Shown here: positions 41,546-45,270 of the stretch, in pieces | How the letters are laid out: the number at the start of each line of letters is the position of its first letter | Numbering within the stretch: position 1 is the first letter of the stretch | NCBI GenBank assembly: GCA_964577175.1 | Contig: CAZNYC010000014.1 | Span: forward strand, 1 to 45,270 | Source of the DNA: BS750m-G62 sp964577175 | GTDB lineage: Bacteria; Planctomycetota; Phycisphaerae; FEN-1346 | Length of the DNA stretch: 45,270 nucleotides | Direction: 5' to 3' | Program-made: the position numbers and the translations under genes | Notes under the pieces: model-generated | Seen by the model: only the letters and a program-made list of their open reading frames with translations | Database searches by the model: none | Told to the model about the DNA's origin: nothing

Positions 41546-42556
41546 TTACGCCCGGGCCTCCAGGTCCAGGTCATCCACCCGCCCCGCCCGGAAGCGATGG
41601 TACGCCAGGCCGGCGACCATGGCGGCGTTGTCGGTGCAGAACCGCATCGGCGGGAGGACGAGGTCGAGGCCCGCCTCATCCGCCGCCTCCTGCATCCGCT
41701 GCCGCAGACGACGGTTCGCCGCCACCCCGCCGCCGAGGAGCACCCGGTCCAGGCCGCACGTGTCCGCCGCCCGCATCGTCTTGCCGACGAGGACGTCGAC
41801 CACACACTCCTGGAAACTGGCGGCGACGTCGGCGGTCTCCTGGTCCGTGAGGTCGGTGGTCCGCGCCTTGGCGCCGGCCCCCTGCCCCCTGACGTGATAC
41901 AGGACGGCCGTCTTGACGCCGCTGAAACTGAAGTCGAACGCCTCGCGGTCGAGCCACGGGCGGGAGAACGCGACGGCCTTCGGCGAGCCGCGCTCGGCGG
42001 CCGCGTCGATGCTCGGCCCGCCGGGATACGGCAACCCGAGGAGGCTGGCCGTCTTGTCGAACGCCTCGCCGGCGGCGTCGTCGGTGGTGGCACCCAGGCG
42101 GGTCTGCTCCAGCGGCCCGTCGCACCGGTACAGGCTCGTATGGCCGCCCGAAACGATCAGGGCCACGCACGGGAAGACCGGCTCCTCCCGCTCCAGGGCG
42201 GCGGCGTAGATGTGGGCCTCCACGTGGTCGACGCCCACGAGCGGCCTGGCGTGCAGCCACGCCAGCGTCTTGGCGGCCGTCAGGCCCAGGACGAGCGACC
42301 CGATGAGGCCGGGATGATGGACGACCGCCACGGCGTCGACGGCGTCGGCGGAGGTGTCCGCCTCGCCGAGGGCCTCCTCCACCACCGGCACGAGCGCCTC
42401 CAGATGGGCGCGGGAGGCGATTTCCGGCACCACGCCCCCGTACTTCCGGTGCAGGTCCACCTGCGAGGCGACGACGTTGGACCGGACCCGCCGGCCGTCC
42501 TCCACCACGGCCGCGCACGTCTCGTCGCACGAGGTCTCGATGCCGAGAATCTGCAT
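41546..42556 (-). CDS. tsaD: tRNA N6-adenosine threonylcarbamoyltransferase
   Basis: A 336-residue TsaD (Kae1/YgjD), which transfers the threonylcarbamoyl group to A37 of ANN-decoding tRNAs with TsaB and TsaE. From ATG 42556 it reads MQILGIETSCDETCAAVVED; metal ligands H111 and H115 lie in VDHVEAHIYAA, the nucleotide loop in LIVSGGHTSLY, GEAFDKTASLLGLPYPGGPS follows, and FSFSGVKTAV and VLLGGGVAANRRLRQ (ASKHA fold) close the set. The final metal ligand is in FCTDNAAMVA. The start has no obvious Shine-Dalgarno. It lies 226 bases downstream of the S41 protease gene on the same strand; partners TsaB and TsaE are not here. Confidence 0.97.
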   Translation of the reverse strand: MQILGIETSCDETCAAVVEDGRRVRSNVVASQVDLHRKYGGVVPEIASRAHLEALVPVVEEALGEADTSADAVDAVAVVHHPGLIGSLVLGLTAAKTLAWLHARPLVGVDHVEAHIYAAALEREEPVFPCVALIVSGGHTSLYRCDGPLEQTRLGATTDDAAGEAFDKTASLLGLPYPGGPSIDAAAERGSPKAVAFSRPWLDREAFDFSFSGVKTAVLYHVRGQGAGAKARTTDLTDQETADVAASFQECVVDVLVGKTMRAADTCGLDRVLLGGGVAANRRLRQRMQEAADEAGLDLVLPPMRFCTDNAAMVAGLAYHRFRAGRVDDLDLEARA

Positions 42557-42712
42557 GGGGTGTGGGCTATCTTGCGGGGATGCGAACCGTCGTCGCAGGG
42601 GGACCTGCGCGGAGCGGCCCGTCTTCACCGGCCCGCTTGGGGCCGCGCTCTCCACCAGGGCACTGAAGACTGCGTTCTTACGAAAACACGCTCGAAACGC
42701 GACTTGCCGAGC

Positions 42713-42781
42713 TGCGCGGCGGGTACGGAGACCCGCCGCGCATACGTCAGCGTTGCCGCCCATGAGTCAGCGTTGTGTCGC
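42713..42781. repeat. GC hairpin with duplicated GTCAGCGTTG end
   Basis: GCGCGGCGGGTACGGAGACC and its closing arm CGCCGCGC (42713-42741) are followed by GTCAGCGTTG twice (about 42747 and 42766), resembling the right end of the element at 9386-9515. It lies two bases from the stop codon of the S41 protease gene. Confidence 0.7.
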
Positions 42782-42782
42782 G

Positions 42783-44249
42783 TTACGCCGCCTTCAGGTA
42801 CTTCTGGATGACCTCGATGCTGCGCAGGACGTCCAGGGCCCGCTGGAGTTGGGTATCGGCGGGCTTCTCCTTGGCCGCCCCGTCGCCCTCGGCGCCGGGC
42901 GTTTCGGGGACGGTCGGCGGGACGGGCATCCCCGACTCGTCTTCCGGGACGGCGGGCGGCTGGTCGGGGGCCGCCTCCGGCTCGGTGTCCTCCTCCCCGT
43001 CGCCGGCCTTCTTCTCGGGCTTCTCGCCGTTCTCGCCGTTGTTCTTGATGACCTCGCCCTCGCGGCGTTCCTGGATCAGGGCCACGTACTGCTCGGGCGT
43101 CATCGGGACGCCGATGTCCGGGATGACGCCCCACTCGTCCTCCTCGGTCATGTCTTCCTCGCGGTGGATGCACCGGCCGCTGGGCAGGTAGTACTTGCTG
43201 GTGGTCAGTTTCAGGGCGGCGTTCTCGCCCTTCAAGGGGATGACGTTCTGGACACTGCCCTTGCCGAACGTCCGTTCGCCGATGATGATCGCCCGGTCGT
43301 GGTCCTGCAGCGCCCCGCTGACGATCTCGCTCGCGCTGGCGCTGTACTGGTTCACGAGCACCACCATGGGGAAGTGCGGCAGGGTGCCCTCCTTGGTGGC
43401 GGTCGCCTCCCAGTAGGGCGTGGTGCGGCCCTTGGTCTTGACGATGACGCCGTCGTCCAGGAAGAGATCGGTCATCTCGACGGCCGTCTTCAGGATGCCG
43501 CCGGGGTCGAACCGCAGGTCCAGGATCATGCCCTTCATGTCCTTCTCGAGCATCTGCTCGATGGCGGCCCGCAGGTCCGGCACGGAGTTCTCGACGAAAC
43601 TGGCCACCCGCACGTAGCCGATCTTTTTCTCGTCATCGAGCATATAGACCCACTCGTTATTCTCGTCGCGACGAAGGCCCTTGACGGTGGGCACCTCGAT
43701 CAGGGCCCGCGTGATGGTAATCTTCTCGATGTCCCCCGTCATGTGGCGGACCGTGAGGGTGACGTCGGTGCCCGGATCGCCCGTGAGGATCTTGACGGCC
43801 TCGTCGAGACGGATGCCGTCGGTGCTCTCGCCCTCGATCTCGATGATCATGTCGCCGGCCAGGACGCCGGCCTCGTAGGCGGGGGTGTTCTCCAGGGGAC
43901 TGATGACCGTCAGCAGGCCGCGCCGCATCCCGATCTGGATGCCGATGCCGCCGAACTTGCCCCGCGTCGCCTTGTTGAACTCCGCCAGTTCCTCCGCCGG
44001 GATGAAGTTCGAAAACGGGTCCAGCCCGCCCAGCATCCCCTCGATGGCGTCGCGGAACATCGCCTTCGTGTCCACCTCGTCCACGTACTGCTTCTGGACG
44101 AGGCGGAGGATTTCGATGAACCGGTCCGCCTCGCGGAAGAGCGCCTCGTTGTCGGTCGGTTGTTCCGGGGCGGATGCGCCGAACGCCCACGCCAACCACC
44201 CGCCCATCACCAGGACCAACAGGATGACCAGTGTGTGCCTGCGTATCAT
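42783..44249 (-). CDS. S41 family C-terminal processing peptidase (CtpA-like)
   Basis: A 488-residue protease with one N-terminal membrane anchor or signal (RHTLVILLVLVMGGWLAWAF). Next come a helical segment (YVDEVDTKAMFRDAIEGMLG, LDPFSNFIP), a PDZ domain (about 98-185: GIGIQIGMRRGLLTVISPLE, TPAYEAGVLAGDMIIEIEG) and the S41 core (about 205-385). The nucleophile is S305 in NQYSASASEIVSGAL, and the general base K330 in RTFGKGSVQ, 25 residues later as in E. coli Prc. A Glu/Pro-rich tail (about 400-465) precedes a short final helix. It should trim C-termini of exported proteins. AGGAGG lies ten bases before ATG 44249. Confidence 0.94.
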   Translation of the reverse strand: MIRRHTLVILLVLVMGGWLAWAFGASAPEQPTDNEALFREADRFIEILRLVQKQYVDEVDTKAMFRDAIEGMLGGLDPFSNFIPAEELAEFNKATRGKFGGIGIQIGMRRGLLTVISPLENTPAYEAGVLAGDMIIEIEGESTDGIRLDEAVKILTGDPGTDVTLTVRHMTGDIEKITITRALIEVPTVKGLRRDENNEWVYMLDDEKKIGYVRVASFVENSVPDLRAAIEQMLEKDMKGMILDLRFDPGGILKTAVEMTDLFLDDGVIVKTKGRTTPYWEATATKEGTLPHFPMVVLVNQYSASASEIVSGALQDHDRAIIIGERTFGKGSVQNVIPLKGENAALKLTTSKYYLPSGRCIHREEDMTEEDEWGVIPDIGVPMTPEQYVALIQERREGEVIKNNGENGEKPEKKAGDGEEDTEPEAAPDQPPAVPEDESGMPVPPTVPETPGAEGDGAAKEKPADTQLQRALDVLRSIEVIQKYLKAA

Positions 44250-44843
44250 GCTTGCCTCGCCTCCTTGCATGGGGGTGCATAACCTGCCCCATTGTACCCG
44301 CGGGGCTCGTGTTTGCAACCCCGACACGAGGCTTCTGCGTCCCGGCGCTCGGCGATGGCCCGTGGCGAGGCATTCGCGGCGCCGGCACGCGTTCGCCTGT
44401 CGCGGCGACCTGCGGCCGCGGACCCAACGCTCCAACGTCGTGCCGCGCTGCCTTCGTGCCGGCACCCTGAGGGAGCGAAGCGGAATCGAACGGCGGGTCG
44501 GCGCCTGGCCCGAGCGACGTCGAGGGGCACCCGCCGCGTGTGTGTGACCCGGTTGGCGTGTCCAGCCGGGTCGATAGCCCTTCCCGGCCGGACGAGCCGG
44601 TCGGGCCACATGGCGGGTTCGGCGCACGGCCGGGCAAGGCCGGCCGTGGTACGTGGCGCGAGAGGCACGGGCGTCGTTCGAGCCCGCGGCGGAAGCCGCG
44701 GGTTACGCTCCTCCGGCATGGCACGTGTCACGGCAGATGGAGATGACCGACCGCTCCCCCGGCGGGCTCAAACGGCGCGGCGCGATCGATACTCTGAGAA
44801 AACGCCTTGGCGCGCACCCCCCGAAAATGCGCTTTTTCCGACC

Positions 44844-44986
44844 CCCAATCGCCGATTCTGTCCCGTGTGGGACGATTGGGGGCCGGAATGTTAAAATGGG
44901 TAAGCCGAAACGTACCCCTTTTTTCAACTTTTTGATCGAAACGCGCGCCGATGCGCGCAAACTTGCCCCGAACTTGCGCCTTTTTT
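44844..44986 (+). ncRNA. Candidate structured RNA ending in a terminator
   Basis: CCCAATCG (44844-44851) pairs with CGATTGGG (44873-44880), with an inner TCCC/GGGA stem. GCGCGC-CGAT-GCGCGC follows at 44943-44958. GCGCAA (44955-44960) can pair with TTGCGC (44974-44979), followed by C and six T, a plausible intrinsic terminator on the plus strand. No promoter or known family was recognised, so this is a weak call. Confidence 0.25.
44955..44986 (+). terminator. Possible intrinsic terminator
   Basis: A 6-bp stem GCGCAA/TTGCGC with a 13-base loop is followed by CTTTTTT. It points rightwards, toward the truncated transposase gene that is read from the other strand. Confidence 0.35.
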
Positions 44987-45013
44987 CGTCTCATGGAGGA
45001 TGGGCGATATAAA

Positions 45014-45270
45014 TTAAAAGCGCGATGAACGGCCGTACCGGAGTACCGGAGTCACGGCAACGGCCAAGGCAACGGCAACGGCAGGCAACAGGGATTCGGC
45101 AACAGGCAACAGGCAACAACCGGCCGTCTCCGGCACCGCCACGAGGTGCACGTGGCTGGGCATGAGGCACCACGCCCGGATCGCCACGCCGCAGGCCGTG
45201 CACTGCTCGGCCATCAGGGCGAGGTACGCCTCGTAGTCGTCATCGGAGAAGAAGGTGGGCAGCCGGCGGT
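45014..45270 (-). pseudogene. REP-associated tyrosine transposase (Y1/RAYT), truncated
   Basis: The frame is open from the right window edge and reads RRLPTFFSDDDYEAYLALMA, then AIRAWCLMPSHVHLVAVPE, matching the RAYT/TnpA_REP pattern FFxDxDxxxYLxL...YCLMPNHVHLLL, with the HUH motif HVH. Homology ends near 45110, where the frame enters a GGCAAC simple repeat (45055-45121) and stops at 45014. The second half, with the catalytic Tyr and the GHLWQ-type motif, is missing, so it is probably inactive. RAYTs mobilise palindromic REP sequences; hairpin repeats are common in this window, but a direct link is inferred. The N-terminus lies outside. Confidence 0.75.
45055..45121. repeat. GGCAAC/GGCAACAGG simple repeat
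   Basis: GGCAACGGCAACGGCAGGCA and GGCAACAGGCAACAGGCAAC form a short degenerate tandem array exactly where transposase homology ends. Confidence 0.8.

Larger units (their letters stand above)
44250..45013. other. Gene-poor region with GC palindromes, then a lower-GC structured stretch
   Basis: 44540-44710 is repeat material (CCCGGTTGGCGTGTCCAGCC, CGGCCGGGCAAGGCCGGCCG, GAGCCCGCGGCGGAAGCCGC). 44790-45010 has lower GC, T-runs and hairpins. Minus-strand frames at 44703-44960 and 44728-44994 (85 and 88 residues) lack clear start signals and I do not call them. Confidence 0.45.

Noticed and set aside
44703..44994. Two short minus-strand genes (85 and 88 residues)
   Set aside because: They overlap each other and the hairpins, have no Shine-Dalgarno and no recognised motif; kept only as part of a gene-poor region.

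Overview
This is a very GC-rich bacterial window with short Shine-Dalgarno-led genes, many secreted proteins of Planctomycetota type (glycoside hydrolases with jelly-roll modules, a Gfo/Idh/MocA oxidoreductase, a parallel beta-helix protein, an ECF sigma factor beside a membrane discoidin protein) and spacers packed with palindromic repeats. I infer an uncultured Planctomycetota lineage, probably a draft or metagenome assembly because two runs of 100 N occur. Taxonomy is inferred from gene content only. No rRNA, tRNA or CRISPR was seen.

Layout, left to right. 1-2392 (+): the end of an ArnT/GT39-type membrane glycosyltransferase and a family 2 glycosyltransferase. 2522-9143 (-): in transcription order rpsO, pnp, a short membrane histidine kinase, a sigma-54-dependent response regulator and a secreted helical-repeat protein. 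9544-13656 (-): a NapH/NapG-like polyferredoxin fusion, a lipoprotein cyclophilin and a transaldolase. 13843-15459 (+): an ECF sigma factor and a membrane protein with an outside discoidin domain. 15529-16496: a small Cys-rich protein, then a gene remnant split by a nested mobile element. 16736-30361: secreted sugar-related enzymes (three glycoside hydrolase-like proteins, two alpha/beta hydrolases, a Gfo/Idh/MocA oxidoreductase), a radical SAM protein cut by an assembly gap, a small membrane protein and a VOC-fold lipoprotein.

30451-36382 (-): pdhA-pdhB-pdhC (pyruvate dehydrogenase-type E1 alpha, E1 beta, E2), preceded by the metabolite-repair enzyme nnrD and by larB. 36747-38695 (-): a PhoU-domain protein and a Na/Pi cotransporter, with direct repeats of 11-bp period upstream that look like a Pho box. 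39047-41059 (+): a secreted beta-helix protein. 41546-44249 (-): tsaD and an S41 C-terminal processing protease. The right edge holds a truncated REP-associated tyrosine transposase.

Repeats dominate the spacers: a GC hairpin (GCGCGG-type arms, about 14 copies), a TCATTCTGAG...CAGAATGACA palindrome, CCCTCTCCC hairpins at gene ends, and a MITE of about 162 bp with AGAGCCTATCCGAAT ends found twice. One MITE sits inside another element that interrupts a gene; removing that element with one 4-bp target copy restores an open frame. The gap at 26702-26801 is flanked by an identical 55-bp overlap, so it is very likely a scaffolding artefact inside an intact gene.
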